From: Actinomadura barringtoniae
Lineage (GTDB): Bacteria; Actinomycetota; Actinomycetes; Streptosporangiales; Streptosporangiaceae
Direction: 5' to 3'
Length of the DNA: 64,000 nucleotides
Assembly: GCF_017573505.1 (NCBI RefSeq)
Contig: NZ_JAGEOJ010000016.1
Location: forward strand, 124,001-188,000
In this document: positions 8,376 through 16,744 of the stretch, piece by piece
How the letters are laid out: each line of letters opens with the position of its first letter
How positions within the stretch are numbered: the first letter of the stretch is position 1
Program-made: the position numbers and the translations under genes
The notes under the pieces: generated by a model
Database searches by the model: none
Seen by the model: the letters and a program-made list of their open reading frames with translations, nothing else
Told to the model about the DNA's origin: nothing

Positions 8376-9038
8376 TCAGAACCGGACGGGTTCCAGGCCT
8401 GTGTTCCGCCAGACGACGCCTCGGCGTTCGTGGGCGAACAGGGCCTCGACGGCGTGGGCCACTCGGGGACCGACCTCGCGTTCCAGCAGGTAGAGGGCGA
8501 GGTCGAGTCCTGAGGTGACGCCCGCGCCGGTGATCAGGTCGCCGTCGTCGACGACGCGGGCGCTCACCGGGTGGACGCCGGTGGCGTCGAGCATGTCCAT
8601 GCCCAGGTGGTGGGTGGTGGCGTGGCGTCCCTCCAGCAGGCCCGCCATGGCCAGGATGAGCGAGCCTCCGCAGACGGTGGACACGGTGATCTCGGGGTTG
8701 TCCATGGCCGCCTTCAGCAGAACGGGCAGCTCGGTGGTCAGCGTCCGGCCGAGCAGTGCGGGGATGGATTCGCCCTGGGCGCCGATGTCTGGGGAGTCCT
8801 CCATGGGGCCTGAGGCGCCGGGGACCAGGATCAGGCCCGCGCGTTCGGGATCGAGGGCGGCGGTGGAACGGAGCGCCAGGCCGCCGGTGCCGCCGGCCAC
8901 CTCGCGCGGCCCTTCGGCGGAGACCAGTTCCACGGTCACCGCGCCCGCGGAGGCCATGCCGCCGGCGTGCAGCACCTCGTAGGGAGCGACGACATCGAGC
9001 GGATCGAAGCCGTCGAACAAGACGATCTGCGCGTGCAT
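8376..9038 (-). CDS. DJ-1/PfpI (ThiJ) family protein
   Basis: A 220-residue protein of the class I glutamine-amidotransferase-like superfamily. It starts with the typical IVLFDGFDPLDVVAPYEVL strand-loop. The reactive cysteine of the nucleophile elbow is in STVCGGSLILA (about residue 122), and the Glu/Asp-rich GASGPMEDS loop is present. Close relatives include isonitrile hydratases, DJ-1-like deglycases and the N-terminal halves of AraC-type regulators; here the HTH half is absent, so it is a stand-alone domain. A palindromic operator (9060-9083) lies 22 bp upstream of the start, suggesting repressor control. The exact substrate is not predictable. Confidence 0.82.
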   Translation of the reverse strand: MHAQIVLFDGFDPLDVVAPYEVLHAGGMASAGAVTVELVSAEGPREVAGGTGGLALRSTAALDPERAGLILVPGASGPMEDSPDIGAQGESIPALLGRTLTTELPVLLKAAMDNPEITVSTVCGGSLILAMAGLLEGRHATTHHLGMDMLDATGVHPVSARVVDDGDLITGAGVTSGLDLALYLLEREVGPRVAHAVEALFAHERRGVVWRNTGLEPVRF

Positions 9039-9059
9039 GAGGGTCCTCCGGAGTGCGGG

Positions 9060-9083
9060 ACGTTCGGCCTACGTTCCGAACGT
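9060..9083. promoter_or_regulatory. Inverted-repeat operator upstream of the DJ-1 gene
   Basis: ACGTTCGG (9060-9067) and CCGAACGT (9076-9083) are perfect inverted arms. An inner ACGTTC-C-GAACGT (9071-9083) gives an extra overlapping half-site. The form is typical of TetR-type operators; no regulator gene is adjacent. Confidence 0.6.
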
Positions 9084-9230
9084 ATTGAGCCTCCGCTCAC
9101 CCGGCCCACAGGCGTGGGAGCCACGTTTCGACGGGATCAGGCCAGGTCAGCGGGGGCTCGACGGCGGCCATCATGATCAAAAGACTCTGACCTGCGGTGA
9201 TGCGGTAAACGGAATCCCGTCTAGGCGGCG

Positions 9231-10475
9231 ATGGGGAAGATGCGGGATCATTACGGGGTGAACCTCAGCGTGACCTCGATCGATGACCTTTCCGAGCGTG
9301 TGACCGCGGTCTCCGCGGAGCACGCGAGCGTCTTCCCCGGACCGCCCACCGGGCGGCAGCCGGTGCACACGGTGTACGTGCCCGCCGACCGCTTCTCGCG
9401 GTCGACGCCGTCCGACTTCGGGTCGGAGGCGCTGCGGCTGCTCAACACGCACACGCCGGGGGCCGGGTCGTTCGGGTCGGCGTTCGGGATCGAGCCGGAG
9501 ATCGCCGGGCTGGTGCGGGAGCGGGTCGCCGCCAAGCTGGCGAACGAGCCGATCGAGGACCTGCGGATCGACTTCGAGGACGGCTACGGGGTGCGGTCCG
9601 ACGAGGAGGAGGACGGGCACATCACCCAGGTGGTGGAGGCCGTCGCGACCGCCTACAACGCCAAGAACCTGCCGCACTACTGGGGACTGCGGGTCAAGTC
9701 GTTCGCCGACGGGGGCCACGAGCGCAGCATGCGCACGCTCGACGGGTTCCTGACCTCGCTGCGGGACCGGCTCGGGCGGCTGCCCGGCGGCTTCACGATC
9801 ACGTTCCCGAAGGTCGTCATGGCCGAGCATGTGGCGATCTTCGTGGACTACATCGAGCGGCTGGAGACCTCGCTGGGGCTGCCCGAGGGGATACTGCGCT
9901 TCGAGGTCCAGATCGAGACCACCGAGGCGATCATCGACCACGAGGGCCGGATCGGGCTGCGGGCCATCGCCCAGGCGGCCAAGGGCCGGATGTCGGCCGC
10001 GCACTTCGGCGTCTTCGACTACACCGCGGCCTGCGGGCTGCCGCCCGAGGAGCAGCGCCTCGACCACCCGGCGTGCGACTTCGCGCGCCACATGATGCAG
10101 GTGTCGCTGGCCGGGACCGGGATCCGGCTGTCGGACGGTTCGTCGAACGTGATCCCCCGCAACGACGGGCCCGACGAGGTCAACGCCGCCTGGGCCGTTC
10201 ACGCGGCGCAGGTGCGGCACTCGCTGAAGCACGGCTTCTACCAGGGCTGGGACCTGCACCCGGCGCACCTGCCGAGCCGTTACGCGGCCGTCTACGCCTT
10301 CCATCTGAACGGGGTGGACGACGTGATCGGGCGCGTGCGGGCCTGGCACGAGCAGGCCGCCGGCGACGAGGGCGTGCTCGACGAGCCGGCGACCGTGAAG
10401 GCCCTCACCGGGCGGCTCCGCCGCGCCGTCGACTGCGGCGCCCTGGACGAGAGCGTGCTGCCAGCCGACTCATGA
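9231..10475 (+). CDS. DUF6986 / HpcH-HpaI aldolase-citrate lyase-like protein
   Basis: A 414-residue protein resembling the actinobacterial DUF6986 family, a member of the phosphoenolpyruvate-binding barrel superfamily that holds HpaI aldolases and citrate lyase beta subunits. Visible family features are DLRIDFEDGYG (metal-binding acidic motif, about 111-121), TFPKVVMAEH, FEVQIETTEAI (the conserved Glu of the barrel) and HFGVFDYTA. It probably cleaves or forms a C-C bond in a 2-oxo acid or CoA ester, but the substrate is unknown. The start is uncertain: ATG 9231, ATG 9240 and GTG 9258 all have weak ribosome sites. A 14-bp motif at 9166-9179 recurs upstream of the P450 gene. Confidence 0.72.
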   Translation: MGKMRDHYGVNLSVTSIDDLSERVTAVSAEHASVFPGPPTGRQPVHTVYVPADRFSRSTPSDFGSEALRLLNTHTPGAGSFGSAFGIEPEIAGLVRERVAAKLANEPIEDLRIDFEDGYGVRSDEEEDGHITQVVEAVATAYNAKNLPHYWGLRVKSFADGGHERSMRTLDGFLTSLRDRLGRLPGGFTITFPKVVMAEHVAIFVDYIERLETSLGLPEGILRFEVQIETTEAIIDHEGRIGLRAIAQAAKGRMSAAHFGVFDYTAACGLPPEEQRLDHPACDFARHMMQVSLAGTGIRLSDGSSNVIPRNDGPDEVNAAWAVHAAQVRHSLKHGFYQGWDLHPAHLPSRYAAVYAFHLNGVDDVIGRVRAWHEQAAGDEGVLDEPATVKALTGRLRRAVDCGALDESVLPADS

Positions 10476-10527
10476 CCGGGCATCTGACCTGGCACTTCTC
10501 CAGATAATTCGATCGACCCCTTGCCGA

Positions 10528-10586
10528 TGAGTGTTCACTCATTTATGGTGAGTGAGTACCCACTCAGAACCACTCAGCAGCACTCA
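10528..10586. promoter_or_regulatory. TGAGTG/CACTCA operator cluster
   Basis: TGAGTG-TT-CACTCA (10528-10541) is a perfect inverted repeat. A second pair has arms at 10549-10554 and 10561-10566. Further CACTCA half-sites start at 10571 and 10581, giving three half-sites spaced exactly 10 bp (10561, 10571, 10581), on one face of the helix. The cluster ends 5 bp before the ribosome site of the NTF2-like gene, a usual place for a repressor. Confidence 0.7.
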
Positions 10587-10603
10587 TCCAGGAGGACCGG
10601 ATC

Positions 10604-10981
10604 ATGGCCGAGACGACCGAGACTCAGATTCGCGAGCTGGAGGCCCGCTGGGCCGAGGCCGAGCGCACCATGGACGTGGAGTTCCAGCGGGCCCTGCTCG
10701 ACGACGACTTCCGCGGCGTCGGGCCCGTCGGCTTCATCCTCAACAAGGAGCAGTGGCTGGGCCGCTACGGGGGCGGCCTGAAGATCCAGGCGTTCGACTT
10801 CGAGAACATCGAGGTCCGCGCGTTCGGCGACACCGCCGTGGCGATCGGCACGCAGGTCCAGGAGGCCTCACACCAGGACCGCCCGGTCAACGGGCGCTTC
10901 CGCGTCACGCACGTCTACCTGCGCCGCGAAGGCTCCTGGCGCGTCATCGGCAAGCACATTTCCAACCAGCAACAGCCCTGA
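10604..10981 (+). CDS. NTF2-like (SnoaL/DUF4440) small protein
   Basis: A 125-residue protein with the cone-shaped NTF2 fold pattern: an N-terminal helix (IRELEARWAEAERTMD), the LDDDFRGVGPVG turn, central strands (FGDTAVAIGTQVQ) and a closing strand (WRVIGKHIS). Families with this fold include polyketide cyclases, ketosteroid isomerases and many proteins without known ligand. The start ATG 10604 has GGAGG 8 bases upstream. It stands alone, with a dense operator cluster overlapping its promoter, so it is probably strongly repressed by a TetR-type regulator encoded elsewhere. Confidence 0.78.
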   Translation: MAETTETQIRELEARWAEAERTMDVEFQRALLDDDFRGVGPVGFILNKEQWLGRYGGGLKIQAFDFENIEVRAFGDTAVAIGTQVQEASHQDRPVNGRFRVTHVYLRREGSWRVIGKHISNQQQP

Positions 10982-11003
10982 TGATCATGACCGGAACTGT
11001 CCA

Positions 11004-11032
11004 TTGACCCCTGGTCAGGGCCTGCATAGCTT
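11004..11032 (+). promoter_or_regulatory. Sigma-70-type promoter of the PLD gene
   Basis: TTGACC (11004-11009) and TAGCTT (11027-11032) are separated by exactly 17 bases and lie 57 bp upstream of ATG 11089. This fits housekeeping actinobacterial promoters. Confidence 0.6.
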
Positions 11033-11088
11033 CGAAGTTCTACGGGTGACCCATCCATCGCCCGCCCCAGCAAGAGAGGAGGCGGGCC

Positions 11089-12570
11089 ATGGAAGCCATG
11101 CCGCCTTCGTTCATCGACACCGTCGAGCAGGCCCTGGGGGGAATGGACGCCGGCGTCCATGCGGTCAGCGAGGCCAACCTCATCCGGATCATCGACACGC
11201 CCCACGTGTGGGGGCGGCCGATGACCTCGTCCGGAGTCTCCGCCCTGGCGGCCCAGTCGGTCCAGGACATGGCCGGGATCGTCGAGTCGATCATCGCCGG
11301 GGCGAACCAGCACGTCGACATCGTGTCGCTGAACCCGCCCCTCGGCGTCTTCCAGAAGGCGGTGGAGAACGGGCTGGCCAAGCTGGCCCAGCGGATCGGG
11401 ACCGCGCCGATCACCATCCGCTTCCTGTTCGGGTACGTGATGCTCTATGACACCGTGACCAAGTTCCAGGAGCGGCTCGCCACGTTCTGCAAGGAGAACA
11501 AGCTGCCCGTGCAGACCATGACGATCCTGGTCGGCCAGCTGTCGACCTCGCTCGCCGGGGCGTCCTGGAACCATGCCAAGATCGTGGCCGCGGACGGCTC
11601 CGTGGCGCTGGTCGGCGGGCACAACCTCTGGGACGGCGCCTACGGCTCCTACCCGCCGGTCCACGACATCTCCGTGGAGGTGCGCGGCGGCGCCGCCGCG
11701 CACGCCCAGCAGTTCGCCGAGTTCCTGTGGAGAAAAGGCGAGAACCTCCTCATCGTCAAGCGGATCAACCAGAGCTTCGCCCTGGCCGCCCTGGCCGCCG
11801 GCACCGCCCGCGACCAGGTCACTCTCACCCACCCGGCGGTGCCGCAGACCCAGGTCCAGCAGGAGGGCGGCGAGGGCTGGGCGCCCGGCCGGGTCCTGTC
11901 GCTCGGCCGCGGTGGCGTCCTCGGCCAGAACGCCAGCGACGTCGCCAAGGAACAGGTCATCAAGGGCGCCCGCAGCTCGCTCTACATCTGCCAGCAGGAC
12001 CTGATGTTCACCGGCGCGAACAAGGAGCGCGAGCACCTGGTCTGCCACTGGATCGCCGAGGCCCTGCTGGCCTCCGACACGCTGAAGGTGAACGTCGTCG
12101 TCTCGCCGCTCGACGCCGCCGGCGGTGGTCAGCAGTACTCCTGGGGCAACGGCGCCTCCGGCACCAACGAGTTCCTGCGCCGCCTCATCACCGAGAAGGC
12201 CGCGAGCAAGACCAAGGCCGGCGGTGCGAACGAGCGGCTCGCCGTGGCACCGTTCTGCTTCAACGAGGTGAAGTTCACGGCCGAGGGCACCGACTACAAG
12301 TGGCCGGACCCGCCGTCGGGCAGCCGCTGCGGCCGCATGGGCACCGTCGTCCCGACCCCGGCGATCTTCTCCAGCGACCCGGCGCCCGGCAACCACGCCA
12401 AGGTCTACATCGCCGACGAGTCCTGCTATTACGTGGGCTCGGACAACCTCTACCCGCACAACCTGATGGAGTTCGGCTACCTCGTCGAAGGAAAGGCGGC
12501 CACCGATCTGGTCCGCGATTACTGGAACCAGGTCTGGGCCTATTCGGCGCCGCACGCCTACAAGAAGTAG
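11089..12570 (+). CDS. Phospholipase D-like protein
   Basis: A 493-residue member of the PLD superfamily. Both catalytic HxKx4D motifs are intact: NHAKIVAADGSVALVGGHN in the first half (about residues 162-180) and NHAKVYIADESCYYVGSDN in the second (about 435-455), each followed by the usual Gly-Gly/Ser and Asn. Such enzymes cleave phosphodiester bonds through a phosphohistidine intermediate. There is no signal peptide or membrane segment, unlike secreted Streptomyces PLD toxins, so it may act inside the cell or leave by another route. The start has GAGGAGG 8 bases upstream and a good promoter. It is monocistronic; an inverted repeat follows at 12607-12674. Confidence 0.85.
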   Translation: MEAMPPSFIDTVEQALGGMDAGVHAVSEANLIRIIDTPHVWGRPMTSSGVSALAAQSVQDMAGIVESIIAGANQHVDIVSLNPPLGVFQKAVENGLAKLAQRIGTAPITIRFLFGYVMLYDTVTKFQERLATFCKENKLPVQTMTILVGQLSTSLAGASWNHAKIVAADGSVALVGGHNLWDGAYGSYPPVHDISVEVRGGAAAHAQQFAEFLWRKGENLLIVKRINQSFALAALAAGTARDQVTLTHPAVPQTQVQQEGGEGWAPGRVLSLGRGGVLGQNASDVAKEQVIKGARSSLYICQQDLMFTGANKEREHLVCHWIAEALLASDTLKVNVVVSPLDAAGGGQQYSWGNGASGTNEFLRRLITEKAASKTKAGGANERLAVAPFCFNEVKFTAEGTDYKWPDPPSGSRCGRMGTVVPTPAIFSSDPAPGNHAKVYIADESCYYVGSDNLYPHNLMEFGYLVEGKAATDLVRDYWNQVWAYSAPHAYKK

Positions 12571-12606
12571 AAAGCGCGCACGTCAGCGCTGGAATGCACC
12601 GAAGCT

Positions 12607-12674
12607 GACCGCCCGGCCATCATGATCACAATTATGTGTAGCGTGCATGAGACGGCTTCACCGGCCGGGCGGTC
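12607..12674. promoter_or_regulatory. 12-bp perfect inverted repeat flanking the P450 promoter region
   Basis: GACCGCCCGGCC (12607-12618) and GGCCGGGCGGTC (12663-12674) are perfect inverted arms 44 bp apart, ending 18 bp before the P450 start. The loop is unusually AT-rich for this genome and contains TAGCGT, a possible -10. There is no T-run, so it is not an obvious terminator. It may be a looped operator. Confidence 0.45.
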
Positions 12675-12692
12675 CGCGGTTATGGTCCAGCT

Positions 12693-13898
12693 GTGACCGA
12701 TTCACCGCTCGTGCCGTTCACGCCAGGCCCGCAAGGGCGTCTGCCCGCCGAGTTCACGCGCCGTCACCGGGAGGATCCCCTCGCGCCGGTCACCTTTCCG
12801 AGCGGCGACGAGGCCGTCATGGCGGTGCGGTTCGAGGACGTCGTCACCGTGCTGTCCGACCCCCGTTTTTCACGGGAGCTGAACTATCCGGGCGCGCCCC
12901 GGATGGTGCTCGGCCAGGACCTGTCCAGCGACCCCGACCAGATCCTCAACATGGACCCGCCCCGGCACACCCGGTTCCGCCGGCTGCTGTCGGGCACGTT
13001 CACGCCGCGCCAGATCGCGAACTGGCGGCCGCGGGTCCGCGCGATCGCGAACGAGATGATCGACGAGATGCTGGTCGGCGCGAAGGAGGGCCCGGTCGAC
13101 TTCGTGACCGCGTTCGCCTTCCCGCTGCCCATCCAGGTGATCTGCGACATCATGGGCGTCGACGGCATCGACACCGCCAGGGTCCGCCAGTGGTCCGACG
13201 ACCTGCTGTCGACCGCGGCGCTCACCCCCGACCAGCGGCTGCACTCGGCGTTCGAGTTCGCGATCTACATGGCCGAGATGGTCACCGCGCACCGCGCCGC
13301 GCCCGGCGACGGCCTGATCGCCATGCTGATCGACGCCCGCGACGACGACGGCAACGACCGGCTGAACGACGACGAGCTCACCCGGATCGCGATGATGCTG
13401 GTCGCGGCCGGGCACGAGACCACCGCCTCGGTGCTGACCCGCGGCCTGCTGCGCCTGCTGGAGCCGCGCGAACGCTACGCCGCGCTGGCGGAGTCGCCGG
13501 AGATGGTCGAGCACGCCGTCGAGGAGCTGCTCCGCATGGAGATCCCCGGCGACAACGGGCTCCCCCGCGTCGCCAAGGAGGACGTCGAGCTGTCGTGCGG
13601 CGTGGTCCGCAAGGGCCAGGCGATCCTGTCGCCGCCGATCGCCGCCAACCACGACCCCGAGGTCTTCCCCGAGCCGGAGGAGTACCGCCCGGGCCGCGAG
13701 CAGGCCCACATCGCGTTCGGCCGCGGCGCCCACTACTGCCTGGGCGCGAACCTGGCGCGGATGGAACTGCAGGAGGCCTTCGCGGCGCTGGCGGAACGGC
13801 TGCCCGACCTTCGCCTGGCCCAGCCCGCCGCCGACGTCCCCTGGTCGACCGGCCACCTGGTCCGCCGCCCGCAGAACCTCTTCGTCCTTCCCGGCTAG
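12693..13898 (+). CDS. Cytochrome P450
   Basis: A 401-residue soluble bacterial P450. The I-helix oxygen-binding motif is AGHETT (239-244), the K-helix ExxR is E278-R281, and the heme-binding loop is FGRGAHYCLG with the thiolate ligand C349. Length and layout are those of class I actinobacterial P450s that take electrons from a ferredoxin. No ferredoxin or reductase gene is nearby, so it must use a partner encoded elsewhere. The substrate is unknown. The start is GTG 12693. The stop codon directly abuts the stop codon of the convergent mocA-like gene, with no intergenic base and no terminator. Confidence 0.92.
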   Translation: MTDSPLVPFTPGPQGRLPAEFTRRHREDPLAPVTFPSGDEAVMAVRFEDVVTVLSDPRFSRELNYPGAPRMVLGQDLSSDPDQILNMDPPRHTRFRRLLSGTFTPRQIANWRPRVRAIANEMIDEMLVGAKEGPVDFVTAFAFPLPIQVICDIMGVDGIDTARVRQWSDDLLSTAALTPDQRLHSAFEFAIYMAEMVTAHRAAPGDGLIAMLIDARDDDGNDRLNDDELTRIAMMLVAAGHETTASVLTRGLLRLLEPRERYAALAESPEMVEHAVEELLRMEIPGDNGLPRVAKEDVELSCGVVRKGQAILSPPIAANHDPEVFPEPEEYRPGREQAHIAFGRGAHYCLGANLARMELQEAFAALAERLPDLRLAQPAADVPWSTGHLVRRPQNLFVLPG

Positions 13899-14486
13899 TC
13901 ATTCCTGGCGCATGAAGGCGTCCAGGTCCTCTGGGGTGTCGATGTCGTCGGGGGCGGCGATGTCGTCGCAGGGCACCTGGGTGACCAGGTCGGCGTGGGT
14001 GCGCAGGAACGTGCGGGCGCCCACGTCGCCGACGGCCGACTCGGCGATGGCCTCGAAGAACTCGCCCTTGAACAGCGCCGGGTTGCGCGGACGGCCCTCA
14101 TAGGTCGCGACCGCGATGCCGACGCCGGACTCGTAGGCCGCGATGAGGCGCCGTACGGCCTCGGCGGTGACGCGCGGCTGGTCGACCAGCGCGACGACCA
14201 CGGCCGGGCAGCCGGGCGGCAGTGCGCCGAGCCCGGTGCGCAGCGAGGAGCCCATGCCGCTGCGCCAGTCCGGGTTGGGCACGGTGACCGCGCCCATGAC
14301 CTCCACCTCGGCGGCGCCCGTCACGACGACGACCGGCGAGCAGCCCGCCTCGCGCAGCATCTGGACGCCCCGGTCCACCAGGCGCTCGCCGCCGAGTTCG
14401 AGCAGCGCCTTCGGGCGGCCGAGCCGGCTCCCCTCCCCCGCGGCCAGCAGCAAACCGGCCGGAGGCACCTCACCATGCAAGGTCAT
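13899..14486 (-). CDS. mocA: MocA-like molybdenum cofactor cytidylyltransferase
   Basis: A 195-residue nucleotidyltransferase of the MobA/MocA type. The signature LLLAAGEGSRLGRPKALLEL near the N-terminus binds the NTP, and VDQPRV and RPRNPALF are the conserved acidic and product-site loops. MocA adds CMP to molybdopterin, giving the MCD cofactor used by xanthine-dehydrogenase/CO-dehydrogenase-type hydroxylases. It is the last gene of the minus-strand operon MoxR-VWA-XdhC-MocA, 19 bp after the xdhC stop. The neighbours all serve hydroxylase maturation, which supports MocA over MobA or a sugar-nucleotide enzyme. Confidence 0.83.
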   Translation of the reverse strand: MTLHGEVPPAGLLLAAGEGSRLGRPKALLELGGERLVDRGVQMLREAGCSPVVVVTGAAEVEVMGAVTVPNPDWRSGMGSSLRTGLGALPPGCPAVVVALVDQPRVTAEAVRRLIAAYESGVGIAVATYEGRPRNPALFKGEFFEAIAESAVGDVGARTFLRTHADLVTQVPCDDIAAPDDIDTPEDLDAFMRQE

Positions 14487-14505
14487 CTGGTGAGCGTAGG
14501 GCCTC

Positions 14506-15624
14506 TTACCCCGTTTCGCCGTGGATCCGGCCGCTGGTGTCGGTAAGGGGACGTCCGGAACCTCCCCACCTGAGCTGGATGAGCTCGGCGGCGATGGACA
14601 CGGCGGTCTCCTCGGGGGTGCGTGCGCCCAGGTCCAGCCCGATCGGCGAACGGAGCCCGGCCAGCTCCGCCTCGGTCACGCCCGCCTCGCGCAGCCGTTC
14701 CAGCCGGTCCTCATGGGTGCGGCGCGAACCCATCGCGCCGACGTAGCCCGCGCCCGTGCGCAGCGCGACCTCCAGCAGCGGCACGTCGAACTTGGGGTCG
14801 TGGGTGAGCACGCAGATCGCGGTGCGCGCGTCCACCTCGGCCTCGTCCAGGTACTTGTGCGGCCACTTGACCACGACCTCGTCGGCGTCGGGGAAGCGCT
14901 TGGCGGTGGCGAACACCGGCCGCGCGTCGCACACGGTCACGTGGTAGCCGAGGAACTTGCCGACCCGCGCGACCGCCGCCGCGAAGTCGATGGCGCCGAA
15001 GACCAGCAGCCGGGGCGGCGGCGCGAAGCTGTGCACGAACACCGTCAGCTCGTCCAGCCGCCGCTCCCCCTCGCGGCCGTAGTGCCGCTGGCCGGTCAGG
15101 CCCTGCGCGAGCATGCCGCGCACGTCGTCGTCGACCGCGTCGTCCAGCCGTTCCTCATGCGGGGCGCCGGGCGCCAGTGAGCCGGTCGCGCGGTCCGGCC
15201 AGACCAGCCGCCGCGCCCCGATGTCGCCGGGGCCCGCGACGACGGTCGCGACCGCGACGGGCTCGCGCCGCGCGATCGACGCCGCCACCTCGCGGAACTG
15301 CGGGAACGTGGCGGGCGTGATCGGCTCGACCAGCACGTCCAGGATCCCGCCGCAGGTGAGGCCGACGGCGAACGCGTCGTCGTCGCTCACCCCGTACCGC
15401 TGCAGCACGGGCGCGCCCGACTCCAGGACCGACTCGGCCAGGTCGTAGACCGCGCCCTCGACGCAGCCGCCGGACACGCTGCCGACGACCTCGCCGGACG
15501 CCGAGACCGCCATCGCCGCGCCGGGCGGCCGGGGCGCGCTCCGGAAGGTGTTGACCACGGTGGCGAGGCCGAACGGCTCCCCCGTCTCGTACCACTCCAC
15601 GATGTCACCGAGTACGTCGCGCAT
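14506..15624 (-). CDS. XdhC/CoxF family maturation protein
   Basis: A 372-residue protein of the XdhC/CoxI family. The N-terminal XdhC domain has GLATVVNTFRSAPRPPGA and SVSGGCVEGAV with its conserved cysteine. The C-terminal half is Rossmann-like (LLVFGAIDFAAAVARVG, then the GYVGAMGSRRTH motif). XdhC proteins bind and sulfurate the molybdenum cofactor and hand it to the apo-hydroxylase. The gene overlaps the VWA gene by 20 bp, so the two are coupled. No hydroxylase subunits lie within the window, so its client is encoded elsewhere. Confidence 0.87.
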   Translation of the reverse strand: MRDVLGDIVEWYETGEPFGLATVVNTFRSAPRPPGAAMAVSASGEVVGSVSGGCVEGAVYDLAESVLESGAPVLQRYGVSDDDAFAVGLTCGGILDVLVEPITPATFPQFREVAASIARREPVAVATVVAGPGDIGARRLVWPDRATGSLAPGAPHEERLDDAVDDDVRGMLAQGLTGQRHYGREGERRLDELTVFVHSFAPPPRLLVFGAIDFAAAVARVGKFLGYHVTVCDARPVFATAKRFPDADEVVVKWPHKYLDEAEVDARTAICVLTHDPKFDVPLLEVALRTGAGYVGAMGSRRTHEDRLERLREAGVTEAELAGLRSPIGLDLGARTPEETAVSIAAELIQLRWGGSGRPLTDTSGRIHGETG

Positions 15625-16744
15625 CGGGACCTCCGATCAGCCGTGCCAGTTCCTCCAGGGCGCCCAGGCTGTGCCCCGAGGTGAAGTCGTCCACGTGCGG
15701 CAGCGCCGCCGCCATCCCGGCGGTCAGCGGCTCGTAGCCCGGCCGCGCCTTGTGCGGGTTGGCCCACACGACGCGGTGCGCGAGCCGGTGCAGCCGCGCC
15801 ATCTGCGTGCCGAGCAGCTCGGCGTCGCCGCGTTCCCACCCGTCGGAGGCGATCACGACGACCGCGCCGCGGGCCGTGCCGCGCTGCCCGAAGCGGTCGA
15901 GGAACTCCTTCAGCTCCTCGCCGAGCCGGGTGCCGCCGCTCCAGTCGGGGATCGCCGCCGACGCCGCCGCCATCGCGGTGTCGGCGTCGCGCTGCCGCAG
16001 CTCCCGCGTCAGGCGCGTGAGGCGGGTGCCCGCGCTGAAGATCTCGGCGCCCCGGCCGCCCGCCCGTCCCCCGGCGCGGGCGACGGCGTGCGCGAAGCGC
16101 AGCAGGGAGTCGGCGTACGGGCTCATGGAGCCGCTGACGTCGATGAGCAGCACAACGCGGCGCGGCCGGGTGCGGTGCGTGCGGTGGCGCAGCAGGGAGA
16201 TCTCACCGCCGCGCCGCAGCACCTCCCGTACGGTCCGGGCGGGGTCGAGGCGGCCGGACGGCGCGGGGTGGAAGCGGCGCGTGCGGCGCGGCTCGGCGGT
16301 CGCCTCCAGCAGCGCGATCAGCCGGTTGACCTCGGCGCGTTCGGCGGCCGAGAGCCGGGCGACGTCGCGCCGGCGCAGCACCTCGACGCCGCTCGCGGTC
16401 GCCAGGTCGACGTCGGTCGGGCGCTCCTGGGCGCCCTCGGGGGTGCGCATGCTCGGCACGACGACGTGGCGCCGTACGACCGGCGGCGGAACGCGCGGCC
16501 CGGGGCGGACCGTACGGCCGGAGAAGTAGGCGGCGAAGCAGCGGTCGTAACGGTCCAGGTCGCCGGGGTCGGCGCAGAGCGTGAGGCGGCCCGCCCAGTA
16601 GACGTCGGCCGGGTCCAGGACGTCGAGGTGGTCGAGCGCGCGCAGCATCGCCTGCACCCGCTCGGCGTCGGCGGGCCCGCCCGCCGCGCGGACCGTGCGG
16701 GCGAAGCCGACGATCGTCTCGGTGACGTCGCGCATCGCGCTCAT
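15605..16744 (-). CDS. CoxE-like VWA-domain protein
   Basis: A 379-residue protein of the CoxE family. The C-terminal half holds a von Willebrand A domain with an intact MIDAS site, DVSGSMSPYADS (about 203-214), and the threonine and aspartate loops GGTRLGEEL and ASDGWERGD. The N-terminal half is the helical region typical of this family. CoxE works with the MoxR-type ATPase CoxD to mature the active site of CO dehydrogenase and related hydroxylases. The start overlaps the MoxR stop by 4 bp. Confidence 0.86.
   Translation of the reverse strand: MSAMRDVTETIVGFARTVRAAGGPADAERVQAMLRALDHLDVLDPADVYWAGRLTLCADPGDLDRYDRCFAAYFSGRTVRPGPRVPPPVVRRHVVVPSMRTPEGAQERPTDVDLATASGVEVLRRRDVARLSAAERAEVNRLIALLEATAEPRRTRRFHPAPSGRLDPARTVREVLRRGGEISLLRHRTHRTRPRRVVLLIDVSGSMSPYADSLLRFAHAVARAGGRAGGRGAEIFSAGTRLTRLTRELRQRDADTAMAAASAAIPDWSGGTRLGEELKEFLDRFGQRGTARGAVVVIASDGWERGDAELLGTQMARLHRLAHRVVWANPHKARPGYEPLTAGMAAALPHVDDFTSGHSLGALEELARLIGGPDARRTR

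Noticed and set aside
10915..12555. Open frame opposite the phospholipase D-like gene
   Set aside because: The plus strand carries both intact HxK motifs, a promoter and a ribosome site.
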